Positions 49,201 through 58,766 of a DNA stretch of 64,000 nucleotides are shown one piece after another. A program made the position numbers and the translations under genes. The DNA lies in NCBI GenBank assembly GCA_018384745.1, contig JAHAYH010000014.1:1-64000 (forward strand). The letters run 5' to 3'. Source of the stretch: Caryophanon sp. (GTDB lineage Bacteria > Bacillota > Bacilli > Bacillales_A > Planococcaceae). Numbering within the stretch: position 1 is the first letter of the stretch; the number at the start of each line of letters is the position of its first letter. The notes beneath the pieces are model-generated. The model worked only from the letters and a program-made list of their open reading frames with translations. It was not told the origin of the DNA and did not search any database.

Positions 49201-52200
49201 CCGTTCGAGAATGTACAAGGCACAGGCCAAGACATTCAGCCAGAATACAGCTTCGATAATGAATCAGAAAATCCCGCTCCAGTAACACAACCTGAGATCC
49301 AATTAGAGCAGGCAGTGAGCGAAGGCGTAGCCGATAGTGAAGCTGCCATTGATGATGATATTCAGGATGAGCAGGCAATCAATGCGCGTAAGTATCCTGC
49401 ATCTAAAGGGTGGAAACGTACTGAGCTTACGAAATCTATTAAGTACTCTAAAGACAATGGTGATGGTACAGAAACAATCCTTAATACGGACAAAGTAACT
49501 GGTGATGTTATCCGTGAACCAGTGACTCGTAATAAGGCAGTACAGGCAGCCAAAAACGAGATACTTAAGGAAAACCGTAATGCACAAGCTAAGACTTATG
49601 AAGAAAGTACTAAGACTGTCGAAACCAGTGATACTGAATTAACAGGCCAGGAAGATACTGAATCTGCTCTCCAAGATGAAGTCAGCAATATTGAAGTTAC
49701 AGATGTGGACACTAAAACATTAGCTGATGGTTCTGTAGACGCATCCCCGGCTGGTGCCTTGGATGCTTTAGATACCAATGGTTTGTCTTATCAGGAAGCT
49801 ATTGCAGCAGAAAAGGAGAAGCCATTAGACCAACAGAACTTGGTGAAGACTGGTTTTGTACAGCGGGTAATTGATGGGGTAAACAGTCCATTAGTTTTAG
49901 TGAAAGACTTCTTTAGCTACGCTGCCGGATTAACCAGTAAATATGAAGAAGATGGGGTGTTCACTCGTAATAGTGCTAAAGCTTTAGCAACAGCTATGTA
50001 TAACGCATCTACGGGTAAACAAGCTTCAGAATACGAAGCAGAAGTTGCAGCTAAGTTGTTCTATCGTTTAGGTCAAGATGTGCCTATGGTACAGAACATG
50101 GTTAATGGCCGTACCCCTGAACGCATGAAGTTCGCTCATGAATCCTTCATTGATTACGCAATGAAAGATGGTGTGCTTGAGGAAAACGTAGCTACAGCTA
50201 TTGTTGCTGCTTCACTAGATTGGGTAGGACAGAATGCAACAGATGATGCTGCAGACGTGCGTACTATTTCTAAGATGCTTGGCTTAAAAGATATTAAGTA
50301 TCTGCCAAATAAGGTACAGACACGTCTTGCACATGTAGGCCAGTATCGTCCACACGTTACCGAACAGTTAGGTAAAAGCATCATGGCTTCTCTTCAACTT
50401 AAACAGTTGGCAGAAGTAGATGAAGCACGTCGGGACAAACTAGGCCAGGCTTTAGGTACAGTGGCTCTAAACTACATGATGCAAAAAGGTATGGTTGAAA
50501 TGTCTACCTTTAAGCACAGTGTATTGGGTGACATGAAGGCACAGGTACTTGAATATACCAATGGTAAAGAAGACACCCGTGACAATAAGTTTGGTAATCC
50601 AAATGGTACTTCAGACTTCATTAGTGCAGCACTTATCCAGAATGAAAATGGTGAAGTAGCCTTAGCCAATGAAGCCAAGAATGTTGTACGTGATTTTGGT
50701 AATGATGTAATTAAAGACATGTTCAATACAGAACGTGCCTATAAAGATGTCAGCCTTGAGCCTATTGAAGCAACCCCACAGACATTCAATGGTTTCGGAA
50801 GTCGTGTATCTAAGTTCCAAGCTGGAGTAGTTGCAAAGCAACAAGCGACAGCGTATGAACTAGATAAGGGAATGTCTGCAATCCTTAAAGCATTCACAAC
50901 CTCACCAGAGCGTAGAAGCACACTGGTTAAGTTACTTGGTGCTGTAGATCCTTCAACTAAACTAAGTATCCGTAAGAAGTCTGTAGAATCTATTAATGAT
51001 GGTATTGCCCGTTCTCTTTCTATCATTGAACGTACTATGGAAACCTCTAAAGGTAAGCCATTCTATTTACCGCATACTGTATGGTCTAACATGCGTATGG
51101 GTATTGACTCGGCATTTAATCCACAAGGCGATAAGATTCACCGTGCATTCAGTTCACTGTCAGAAGAACGTGCTGAGATTGATCTAAACAGTATGGCTAT
51201 CTTTACTGCTAAGAATGATGGTTCAACTACATCGTATGGGAACTTCTTACGTGCACTGGCTTTCCGTATGGATGGTGTTAAGGTTCCGGGTGTAGTCAAT
51301 GGTAAAGGACTAGATAAGAATACCAATGCTGACTTCCTACCTAAACTGGATGAGTACATTCACTCTCAGCCTGTAGAAGATGCTGCTAATGCTTTAGGCC
51401 GTATCATGAGTGGTAAGGAAGTAAAAGGCGATATCAAGCTTGTACAAGATCTGATTGCTGAATGGGGTGATGGGGATGTTGGCCAATCTGCATTAACCTT
51501 ATCTGCCCTGAATGCTATCCGTGAAATGCATAAAGCAGAGCGTAGTCAGAGTAAGAATTTCATTACTTCAGTGACTCCTGAATCTGATGGTACAAACAAC
51601 GGACCGGCATTCACTCACATGATGATGAGTACGCTGACACCTGCTATGTCCAAAGCTTTTGGTATCTTCCGCAATAATCCAAATGGTATCCGTAATCTTG
51701 CACAGTACCGTACGATTGAAAACGGTAAAGACATGTACGAGCTGCTGGGTGAAATCAAGGAATTGAAGTGGACTATTGCAGATGTACATCCAGATCTTCG
51801 ATACGTATTTGATGCGCTGGATAGTAAGTTCGCAGGACGTAATGGCGCCAAGCGTGACCTCATTCCATTTAACTATGGTGCTGGTTATAAGGCAATTGTG
51901 AAAGCCAATGGACGTGAGTTCTTAGAAGGTATTTACGATACCTTAGAGGATGCGATTAATGAAGGTAATACTCAGAAAGTAAGTACTACTATCAACCACA
52001 TTAATGTGCTATTGGATTTCTATAATAAAAACCATAAAGGTAAAGTGCCTGCGCTTAACCCGGCTAACTTCAAAGATATGGATCTGAAACTATCAGATCA
52101 GGTAGAGCAAGCTATCCGTTCTGTAGATACTGCGGTACGTGGGCCAGTGATTAAGGATGCATTAAAAGATCAGTTAAGTAGTTACATTCAAGCACGTGAT

Positions 52201-55200
52201 GAATTTAACTTGGCAAGTAATGCAGCGTTTAACTTGTATGAGCCTTTATACAAATCTATGGCTTCACAGTACCTGGCAGACATTCAGGAGAATGACAAAG
52301 TACGAGCAGGCATGGATGAAGGGATCTCTAAACAAGAGCGTACTGAGATCATGAATGGTATCAAGAAGTATATGCCTACACTTCAGGTTGCTATGGGTAA
52401 GCAGTCAAGTAATGGTAAGACTTCAGGCATTCCTTTGATTGATGTGTCTCGGGTATGGAATGAGAAACGTGGTATTCAGGTGCCGTTTAAACAAGAAGTA
52501 AAAGCACTTAACCGTAGCTTTAAATACATGTTCTCTCCGATTTCAAATAACCAGTTCTTTGAACCGGGTGTATCGGGATTAGCTTTGTTCATTCAGGCTC
52601 ATGATGCTTATGTTACTGCCCGGGTGATGGAAGCACTTACGGTACAGAACCAGCATGATAGTAACTCAACCAATGCCCATGACCTTGAGATTATGGCCAA
52701 GATCCAGAATGAGGCTTTTCTGGATGCAGTATCTATGTCTCATATTGGTCAGTCATTTGTTCAGGCTGTACTGGCTCCTATGCAAGCGTATGCAGATGGT
52801 TTGGTATCAGGAAACACTGATCAGCGTATGCAAGTACATGCTGCATTATCGAGCTTAGGTAAAGCAGTAGGTTTATCGGATGGTAAAGATTTTATAACTG
52901 GACGTGAGCATATTGGTGAAGTCTTAGAGAACCTAGTACGACATATGTATGGTAGAGACTTAGCTAAGATGGACAGTCTTCTAGATACTTATTCTATTAA
53001 CCAGTACGGTACAGAAGGTGGTGAGTACCTGATTACCAAAGGTAAGAAGAATACGCTTGAAAGTCGTAAGCAAGGTCTAGAAGCTGCTAGGGATTTAGAT
53101 CTTAAGAAAGTAGCTAATCTGGCCAAAGGTCTAGATAAGTTCCTTAGCTCTAAAGATGAAACCAAGATTAATACCGATGGTACAGGTTCTAACAAGTTTG
53201 ATCCTGAATCTGAAGCTGCACAGGAAGTTGAAGAGATTCGTCAGGAAACTGCTAAGGAACAGAAACCTAGTACATTCTCTCAAGACTTATATAAATACCG
53301 TAATGAGTTAAAGGATCCTAAGCGTCTGGTGAAGTTTGTTCAGCATAATTTGGCCAAATACCTGAAGGATGAGCGACCTCAAGTAGCAGGTAACGCCAAG
53401 ATGTATAACGAGCTACTTCAGTTAGCAATGGGTAGTCTGGATGGTCTTGAAGTCAACATCGTAACCAAAGGTGAAGATACCTCACATATGTTAGGGGTGA
53501 CTGAAGCCAACATTAAGAATGTTAATGCATGGTTCAAAGCTGTAGGTGATAAGAAGCAGATCAATATCCGTTTAGATAGTGGTTTGAAAGTGGATGCTAA
53601 AGTTGTGGTGCATGAGCTTATGCATGCAGCTACAGGTGTTGCATTGAAGAACTTAAAGGATATGAAAGCATCTGGCAAAGTACCACCTAAGTACAAGGAT
53701 GCTATGAAGTCTTATGATCGCCTTGAAAAGCTTTACCATCATGTACGGGAAAATGTTACCGGTTCAGATGTGTATATCGAGAACTATGGTATCTCTAACC
53801 TGGACGAGTTCATTGCCACTGGTTTGACCTATCCTGAGTTCATGAAGAAGTTATCCACGATCTCAGCACCAGCAGATCTAGACTACCGTTTACCTAAAGC
53901 TGGTTCCCTGTTCCGGGACATGATTGATAACTTGATGGGCCTGTTCTACGGTTTCTTTGCACCAGGTAAAAAATACAGTGCTAAAGAGCTTACAGCCTAT
54001 GAAGCATTGGTTATTGATACTGCACAGTTTGTTCAGCGTACACAAGATGTACCTGCACTTCGGAGCTTACCCAGTTTAACGGAACTGCTAGGAGCACCGC
54101 AGGAACGCGCTCACACCCAAGTATCTCAGATGACTTCATCTGAAGTATTTGATGTACTTCCAGAAACAGGTGATGCGTCTTTTGACGCTCACCTTAAGGA
54201 TGTAATGAGAAACGTAACTGATCGTGCTTTTGGTAGTTTGCCTACATCGTACGACGGGACTGAGTATTCCCCAGAACAGATTTGGAATAATGCACTCCAG
54301 TCTGGTGAGAAGCCGTATGTTACTGATGCTTTGGTAAATGGTTTTGGTATGACGGCGCGTGAGCAATTTGCTGTAGAAGCTATTGAACTGGCCTTAGAAG
54401 AAAGCCTTAAAGATAAATCCTTAAGTGCTTCATATCGTGAATTGGGTGTGGCATTCGATTCTGCGAAGAAGAACCTGAAAGTAGAGGATTTTACGAAGGG
54501 TGATTGGGAATACATGGATCAGCAGGAGAAATCGGAAGCACAGCAGAAGTATGATTACCTGTTTGATACAGCTAATCCTAATTACTTGTCACGCTTTATG
54601 GCCATGGCTTTAGGAAACCAGGAAGTCAATAACCTACTTAATATGCAGGTAGATCGTAAAGCACGTGTACCTGAAGTAGATAACGAATGGTTTAGTAAGG
54701 CTGCTTCATTTCTGGATACAGCATTTGATGTATTGACAGATAAGCACTTAGGCCCGGGTGCCAGTAAACGTACCAATAATCGTATTGGTTTAATCGCCAA
54801 GAAGTTTATTGATATTGATCACAAGAACCGTAACAAGGCTTTGGAGAAGATTGAAGCAGCTATGGAACAGGTAGATAACGTGGCCAACAGTCTTGTAATT
54901 GAGGCAGGGCATAAACTATCTGATCTGGCTTCATCAACTAATCCAGAATCACAGATTGGTAAGATCGTACGTAGTACTACGATTCAGACTTTCAGTGGTA
55001 AACCTCTGGCAGTGTTTGATGTATTGCAGGATTGGCGTAACCAGGAGAATCAAAATACAACACTTGGTTTTGGTGGAGAGTTACTTAAGGAAGTAGGTAA
55101 TGTTACTGAGAACGGTAAAGTAGTTGAGTCCCTGTTACGTCAAACCAAGATGCATGAGAATAATGCTCAACGCTTGCGTACGGAGATTAAGAAAGACGTA

Positions 55201-57444
55201 CTGGAGCTATTCAAGGATGAAGGTAAAAACCTCACCAAGGAGCAAAGAGAAGCAATTACGTACGGTGTACTACGTACAGACTTGCAGGCACTCAGTACCA
55301 AGTACTCTATGAATGATGTAGCACGATACATTCAAAGCCATGGTGCACGTAAATCTGAGATCCGTTTACTTGAACGTGGTTTAAGTTCTGTGCATGTACA
55401 ACGTGCGAAAGATCTGGCCCGTTATATGCAGACCGGTAAAGGTAACGAGATCCTGGTGAAGAATGCCTTTGGTATTGCAGCTGGAGCTGGTCTAGCTAAT
55501 CCAGATATGAATCCAGATCCTGCATTGGTTGAACGTATTGATCATCTGGTTTCACTATACTCATTGGAGTACATGAACTCAGATATGCGTAAAGAATTGG
55601 CCAATGTGGTTGAGCAGGAACGTGAGAATGGTGGCCTGGAGAACTTGATCAAGTATCACAAAGGTTTGGTGAATGACTCTAAAGCTACCTTGTTTAAAGG
55701 TGATCCATTGAATGTTACTAAGGGTTATTTACCTGAAGTAACCAACTCATATCGTGATGTGACTGTAGCTTATACCCAGGCAGATGCAGATCGCTTACGT
55801 AGTGCTATGTACATTGAAGTCGGACCGGTAAGCCGTAGTCAAGCTGATCCATCTGAGTTCACACCTATCATGTTCTATACCGAAGATGCGGGTAAGCAGC
55901 AGTTTATTTCTGGTGCCATTGCCTTGTATAACAACGGAAGTAAAGGACGTGATGTAGACATGGATACCGTTGAACTGACCAATGCTATTAATGCTGGCAG
56001 AAGCAGTCTAGTCAATGATCCTAAATACAATCCATTTGATAGTGTAGATGGGATGATTCCTAAGTACGATACCAAAGGTAATATTACTGGATACCGTTAT
56101 GAAATGGCTGCAGGTACTCGGGATAAGTATCTGGAACGTAATAACGACTTCTCTGATTTAATTGGTACGTTTACTTCTTTGGGTTATACCAAATTGGCTA
56201 ATAAGTCCCAGAACAAGAAGATCGTTAATGCGTTGCACGATATCTATAAGAACTCGACTGCATGGGATCGTAAGAAGTTTGTTTACGTATCTTATGAAAG
56301 TACTGATCCAGTTGCATATGCAGCCTGGGATCGCTTGTCACATGACACCAAAGAGGAAGTTAAAAAGACTTGGGGTAAGTACGGTATGTGGGTTTCTAAT
56401 GAAACTTTCTTGACTGTATTTGGTCATCCGAAAGAGTCACTGTTTACCCGAGCATTTGACAAGACTGATGGTTATAGAGGGATTGGTGAGGAACTGTATG
56501 TCACTATGATGCGTGGCTTGTTTAAGGATAATTCGCGCATTTACGCTGCAAAGACTGAGCGTATGTGGCAAGAGATGGTGGCACTAACCAAGAACTTTAT
56601 TGTTATCAGAAACGTGACAACATTGTTCATGAACGTGGCAGCAAATACTTTCTTACTGTCAGCGCATGGTGTACCGGTAGGGGATATTATTCAGCATACC
56701 AAGGATAGTATTCTGGGAGGTATTCAGCATCGTAAAGACTTGGCCATGATTACCAAGTTGGAAGGTCGTCAGCGTTCAGGTATCGGTGATCCAGTTCAAT
56801 TGCAGAACGAGATCAATATTATCCGTAACCGTATGCAGCAGAATCCAATGCATGAGTTTATTAGTGCTGGTATGTTCTCAGGGATCGTAGAGGATATTGA
56901 TCCATCTACGAATATGTACTCGTACCAGTCGAGCTTACAGCGCAAATTTGAAGGTAAATATGAGAAGCTTCCTAAGATGTTGCGTACAGGGATTGAGTAT
57001 GCTTTCGTTACCCCTAGTACACCTTTGTATCAGTTTCTGCACAGCTCTACTCAATATAGTGATTTTTCTGCTAAGTATGTGCTGTATAAGTACTACACCG
57101 AAAAGGCACCGAAGAAGTTAAGCCATGAAGCTGCTATACAGGAAGCATCGAATAACTTCATTAACTATGATGTACCAACATCACCTTGGATGCAGTATGC
57201 AAACGATATGGGTATCTTGATGTTTACCAAGTACAACTTACGTATTCAGAAAGCCATGTTCAAGCTGATTGCTGAACGCCCTGCTTCTGCATTGTCTCAG
57301 GCATTCCTGATGAATCAATTCAGCACACTACCACCAGGTATTGACCCAATTGTGTTTAATCAGATTGGTATGCCATTCCGTGATGGCGCATTTGGATTAC
57401 TGGGTGTACTAGATGAACCATTCCCAATAAAACTTCTACAATAA
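46288..57444 (+). CDS. Virion RNA polymerase, giant multidomain protein (N4 gp50 type)
   Basis: 3718 residues; packaged in the head and injected to transcribe early genes. The polymerase motifs are in the middle. A degenerate T/DxxGR box with Arg1603 is followed by NPQG at 1611-1614. Motif A is PESDGTNNGPAF with Asp1767. Motif B is Arg1851, Lys1855, Tyr1863-Gly1864 (KRDLIPFNYGAGYK) with the spacing known from N4. Motif C is FIQAHDAYV with Asp2106. Behind it, at 2442-2446, HELMH and then NLDEFIATGL (Glu2507) form a zinc-peptidase-like signature. The N-terminal 1000 residues are helical, Ala/Gln-rich and partly acidic. A hydrophobic segment lies near 3440-3460 (LFMNVAANTFLLSAHG). It is slightly longer than N4 vRNAP. 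Confidence 0.93.
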   Translation: MSSILDQVLAQTGTSSNLDNLTIKVGESVQRIASKVDAAMQPQITVGEGFTPNNTVGYGDAYYENMREATYLDAKASEYEKRKAEDSERFLSEENLTSSNPFMWGVANIANFGANVAGTVVNTFENISAAGAAAQRETLNNQIPDDIKDIRERHKLSINQNSINSEIKRLSNIRDNSEDDKQIAQLNNEIAKLTQQTSVVPPTPQELARLKEQSGLNGMGTWQDVLNIRDEYDVTNKRLRGDPKNGTASITGASEWGNNKSLDNIKERVADEDAGQFEKTINDPNAGFMDKAGAWGTRIGSYLEHALTNPGAVPEMLAESLPYMVPVTAPIAAAGAGSEVYARGTQEYRENYDRHTINNADHATIGALGLAMAGSSFVQGGLERQMLKGGFAKGTGKVVDSVAGAVRKKVNQASAATIAKTPYAGGILDAAVRGTTAVTAGASVPIARVGVAGVAEGLQEGVQNTIEQNAGLQGTIDQSQLSEAVALGGLMGGALSAPGVAVQAGADAFRGSQQRKQEELVGAADTTEDDLINPSSTKYNPTQAINREILKATSTKEEMSPEAITESKAKVDTYYAATKEAYDRSTQAVEDAKGLGALEQLYEEKKVSYATQLEDLAKRLPERYDEAKDAFDKMLKSFEVRIAAAKENQDKITDLEGRNREDKEFYDNATKSYKQFDDWYKTKTANTQTAPANPTEEATQLLGAPGFGEVTRMQELAADESVPQDVRNKLRVVSEALIAENKAKKLDDVNKDINKGSEKYRGMSEYITEMQQAVQSGDSAQQRILSRDLNNFESTMASKLDALKVAQEEADRVKKQIRVVRNEDGTWFADTEGKVSRKQYSKNNGFTVNPHRADGTVGADVTRNAMEVNLEAIRSTKLALDEILNSSKAPRQQAAQQDPELAFQQLMDDMNADERANGRDTTARDTDPGVRTVEPNPATQNPFENNEGDLIDNSGSNPTTGNPFGNLGLEDPFENVQGTGQDIQPEYSFDNESENPAPVTQPEIQLEQAVSEGVADSEAAIDDDIQDEQAINARKYPASKGWKRTELTKSIKYSKDNGDGTETILNTDKVTGDVIREPVTRNKAVQAAKNEILKENRNAQAKTYEESTKTVETSDTELTGQEDTESALQDEVSNIEVTDVDTKTLADGSVDASPAGALDALDTNGLSYQEAIAAEKEKPLDQQNLVKTGFVQRVIDGVNSPLVLVKDFFSYAAGLTSKYEEDGVFTRNSAKALATAMYNASTGKQASEYEAEVAAKLFYRLGQDVPMVQNMVNGRTPERMKFAHESFIDYAMKDGVLEENVATAIVAASLDWVGQNATDDAADVRTISKMLGLKDIKYLPNKVQTRLAHVGQYRPHVTEQLGKSIMASLQLKQLAEVDEARRDKLGQALGTVALNYMMQKGMVEMSTFKHSVLGDMKAQVLEYTNGKEDTRDNKFGNPNGTSDFISAALIQNENGEVALANEAKNVVRDFGNDVIKDMFNTERAYKDVSLEPIEATPQTFNGFGSRVSKFQAGVVAKQQATAYELDKGMSAILKAFTTSPERRSTLVKLLGAVDPSTKLSIRKKSVESINDGIARSLSIIERTMETSKGKPFYLPHTVWSNMRMGIDSAFNPQGDKIHRAFSSLSEERAEIDLNSMAIFTAKNDGSTTSYGNFLRALAFRMDGVKVPGVVNGKGLDKNTNADFLPKLDEYIHSQPVEDAANALGRIMSGKEVKGDIKLVQDLIAEWGDGDVGQSALTLSALNAIREMHKAERSQSKNFITSVTPESDGTNNGPAFTHMMMSTLTPAMSKAFGIFRNNPNGIRNLAQYRTIENGKDMYELLGEIKELKWTIADVHPDLRYVFDALDSKFAGRNGAKRDLIPFNYGAGYKAIVKANGREFLEGIYDTLEDAINEGNTQKVSTTINHINVLLDFYNKNHKGKVPALNPANFKDMDLKLSDQVEQAIRSVDTAVRGPVIKDALKDQLSSYIQARDEFNLASNAAFNLYEPLYKSMASQYLADIQENDKVRAGMDEGISKQERTEIMNGIKKYMPTLQVAMGKQSSNGKTSGIPLIDVSRVWNEKRGIQVPFKQEVKALNRSFKYMFSPISNNQFFEPGVSGLALFIQAHDAYVTARVMEALTVQNQHDSNSTNAHDLEIMAKIQNEAFLDAVSMSHIGQSFVQAVLAPMQAYADGLVSGNTDQRMQVHAALSSLGKAVGLSDGKDFITGREHIGEVLENLVRHMYGRDLAKMDSLLDTYSINQYGTEGGEYLITKGKKNTLESRKQGLEAARDLDLKKVANLAKGLDKFLSSKDETKINTDGTGSNKFDPESEAAQEVEEIRQETAKEQKPSTFSQDLYKYRNELKDPKRLVKFVQHNLAKYLKDERPQVAGNAKMYNELLQLAMGSLDGLEVNIVTKGEDTSHMLGVTEANIKNVNAWFKAVGDKKQINIRLDSGLKVDAKVVVHELMHAATGVALKNLKDMKASGKVPPKYKDAMKSYDRLEKLYHHVRENVTGSDVYIENYGISNLDEFIATGLTYPEFMKKLSTISAPADLDYRLPKAGSLFRDMIDNLMGLFYGFFAPGKKYSAKELTAYEALVIDTAQFVQRTQDVPALRSLPSLTELLGAPQERAHTQVSQMTSSEVFDVLPETGDASFDAHLKDVMRNVTDRAFGSLPTSYDGTEYSPEQIWNNALQSGEKPYVTDALVNGFGMTAREQFAVEAIELALEESLKDKSLSASYRELGVAFDSAKKNLKVEDFTKGDWEYMDQQEKSEAQQKYDYLFDTANPNYLSRFMAMALGNQEVNNLLNMQVDRKARVPEVDNEWFSKAASFLDTAFDVLTDKHLGPGASKRTNNRIGLIAKKFIDIDHKNRNKALEKIEAAMEQVDNVANSLVIEAGHKLSDLASSTNPESQIGKIVRSTTIQTFSGKPLAVFDVLQDWRNQENQNTTLGFGGELLKEVGNVTENGKVVESLLRQTKMHENNAQRLRTEIKKDVLELFKDEGKNLTKEQREAITYGVLRTDLQALSTKYSMNDVARYIQSHGARKSEIRLLERGLSSVHVQRAKDLARYMQTGKGNEILVKNAFGIAAGAGLANPDMNPDPALVERIDHLVSLYSLEYMNSDMRKELANVVEQERENGGLENLIKYHKGLVNDSKATLFKGDPLNVTKGYLPEVTNSYRDVTVAYTQADADRLRSAMYIEVGPVSRSQADPSEFTPIMFYTEDAGKQQFISGAIALYNNGSKGRDVDMDTVELTNAINAGRSSLVNDPKYNPFDSVDGMIPKYDTKGNITGYRYEMAAGTRDKYLERNNDFSDLIGTFTSLGYTKLANKSQNKKIVNALHDIYKNSTAWDRKKFVYVSYESTDPVAYAAWDRLSHDTKEEVKKTWGKYGMWVSNETFLTVFGHPKESLFTRAFDKTDGYRGIGEELYVTMMRGLFKDNSRIYAAKTERMWQEMVALTKNFIVIRNVTTLFMNVAANTFLLSAHGVPVGDIIQHTKDSILGGIQHRKDLAMITKLEGRQRSGIGDPVQLQNEINIIRNRMQQNPMHEFISAGMFSGIVEDIDPSTNMYSYQSSLQRKFEGKYEKLPKMLRTGIEYAFVTPSTPLYQFLHSSTQYSDFSAKYVLYKYYTEKAPKKLSHEAAIQEASNNFINYDVPTSPWMQYANDMGILMFTKYNLRIQKAMFKLIAERPASALSQAFLMNQFSTLPPGIDPIVFNQIGMPFRDGAFGLLGVLDEPFPIKLLQ

Positions 57445-57445
57445 A

Positions 57446-57473
57446 AATAAGGCTCCTTCGGGAGCCTTATTTC
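57446..57473. terminator. Bidirectional terminator between vRNAP and replication block
   Basis: Stem aataaggctcc / ggagccttatt, loop ttcg, with A/T tracts on both sides where rightward and leftward genes meet. Confidence 0.9.
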
Positions 57474-57519
57474 ATTGGTACTGTTTAATTACTTTCTGGA
57501 ACTCGGGAGATTCCATAAA

Positions 57520-57915
57520 CTATTTAATCTGTTTAATGATGATTACTTTGGTTTCTTCAAAAGCTACTCCGGGAATATTTAAGATATCTTTACTGTTCAG
57601 AAGTTTTCGTCTATTAACAGTTGATGTAAATACCTTGTATTCATTAGGTACAAGCCATTCATCTTCGATAATCAGCTTAGGATTGCCAGGAACATAATCC
57701 ACAATAAAGTTGGGGCTGCGTATCTTAGTGAAGTTATGATCTTCCATAAATTCCTGAATAACTTTACGTAGACCTTGACGTTCAGATTCAAGATCTTTGG
57801 CTTCACGTTGTAAAGCCTGTGCACGTTCCTTCAGCTGTTTCTCAACATTTTCCAGATGTTTGACACGTAGTATCGTTTCTTCAATACGCTTTGGTATAGG
57901 TTGAGGTGTTTTCAT
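57520..57915 (-). CDS. Gp157-like protein
   Basis: 131 residues. A coiled coil at 15-60 (ENVEKQLKERAQALQREAKD) is followed by a beta-rich part with IIEDEWLVPNEYKVFTSTVN and LLNSKDILNIPGVAFEETK. This is the pattern of siphovirus Gp157-type proteins, often found beside recombination genes and linked to resistance against host defences. Last gene of the leftward block. Confidence 0.65.
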   Translation of the reverse strand: MKTPQPIPKRIEETILRVKHLENVEKQLKERAQALQREAKDLESERQGLRKVIQEFMEDHNFTKIRSPNFIVDYVPGNPKLIIEDEWLVPNEYKVFTSTVNRRKLLNSKDILNIPGVAFEETKVIIIKQIK

Positions 57916-57948
57916 TTAAGATCTCATCCTGATATAAGTTCAATAAAA

Positions 57949-57968
57949 ATGCCCTTGTTACAGGGCAT
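57949..57968 (-). terminator. Terminator
   Basis: Stem atgccct / agggcat, followed on the minus strand by TTTTATTG. It ends the small membrane gene. Confidence 0.85.
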
Positions 57969-57978
57969 GGTTGAATGG

Positions 57979-58146
57979 TTAATCACCTGATTTGGCGCTT
58001 TCGACAATGTAGCCGATAAGCATGAAAAATCCTATGAATCCAATGATGATGATTAGAAACGGAGCCAGATACCAAAGGATCCATAGGAAAAACATAGTTC
58101 CAATACAGGCACCAAGTAATGCTAAGAATACTTGGCCTTTACCCAT
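57979..58146 (-). CDS. Small membrane protein of 55 residues (not in track)
   Basis: MGKGQVFLALLGACIGTMFF... ending SAKSGD. One long or two short hydrophobic segments cover residues 6-48 (LWYLAPFLIIIIGFIGF). The ATG overlaps the TAA of the disordered-protein gene. Supported by its coupled start and its own terminator. Confidence 0.7.
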   Translation of the reverse strand: MGKGQVFLALLGACIGTMFFLWILWYLAPFLIIIIGFIGFFMLIGYIVESAKSGD

Positions 58147-58766
58147 TAGTCTTTGTTACGTCCAAAGATACGACGACGACGAGGAGCTTCTTCTTCCGGT
58201 TCAGCATCATCTTCTTCAGGCTCTTCTACCTTAGAAGTACGACGTGAGCGACGTGGAGTTTCCTCTACTTCATCTTCCGCTTCCACTGGAGCAGCGCGAC
58301 TACGAGAACGTACAGGCTTCTCATCTTCTACTTCAGCATCGTCATCTACTTCAGCATCATCTTCATCTTCAGCTGGCTCTGCTGCTTTACGACGTGAACG
58401 TACAGGTTTAGCTTCAGCTTCAGAATCATCTTCTTCTACTGGTGCTGCACTACGGCGACGTGTACGGGTAGGTTTTTCTTCCACTTCGTCTTCAGCTTCT
58501 GCTTCTTCAGGAGCATCTTCTACAGCAGCTGTACGGCTACGACGAGTGCGTGTTGGTTTAGCTGGTGCTTCTTCATCTTCTGATTCAGCTTCTGTATTAG
58601 AACCAGCACCTAATTGATCAAGGTCAATTTCAACTTCAGCTACGATGGTTTCGCCAATAGAACTAAGTTCAACATCCTTGGCTTTAACGCCAGGGAACTT
58701 AGGCTTAACGTATGCAGCTACAGCAGCTTGGATATCTTCGATTGTTAATTTAACGGCAGTTTTCAT
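58146..58766 (-). CDS. Disordered repeat protein with KPxRxRR motifs
   Basis: 206 residues. Residues 1-55 form a folded alpha/beta domain (KLTIEDIQAAVAAYVKPKFP). The rest is low-complexity, alternating acidic blocks (EEAEAEDEVEE) with basic blocks: KPTRTRRSR, KPTRTRRRS, KPVRSRRKA, KPVRSRSRA and TPRRSRRTS. It ends RRRRIFGRNKD. Such charge patterning is typical of nucleic-acid condensing or bridging proteins. It lies between a resolvase and a membrane gene. Function unknown. Confidence 0.7.
   Translation of the reverse strand: MKTAVKLTIEDIQAAVAAYVKPKFPGVKAKDVELSSIGETIVAEVEIDLDQLGAGSNTEAESEDEEAPAKPTRTRRSRTAAVEDAPEEAEAEDEVEEKPTRTRRRSAAPVEEDDSEAEAKPVRSRRKAAEPAEDEDDAEVDDDAEVEDEKPVRSRSRAAPVEAEDEVEETPRRSRRTSKVEEPEEDDAEPEEEAPRRRRIFGRNKD

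Noticed and set aside
58153-58617. Plus-strand ORF of 154 residues rich in Ser/Arg
   Set aside because: Antisense shadow of the low-complexity KPxRxRR gene; no ribosome site and no independent signal.
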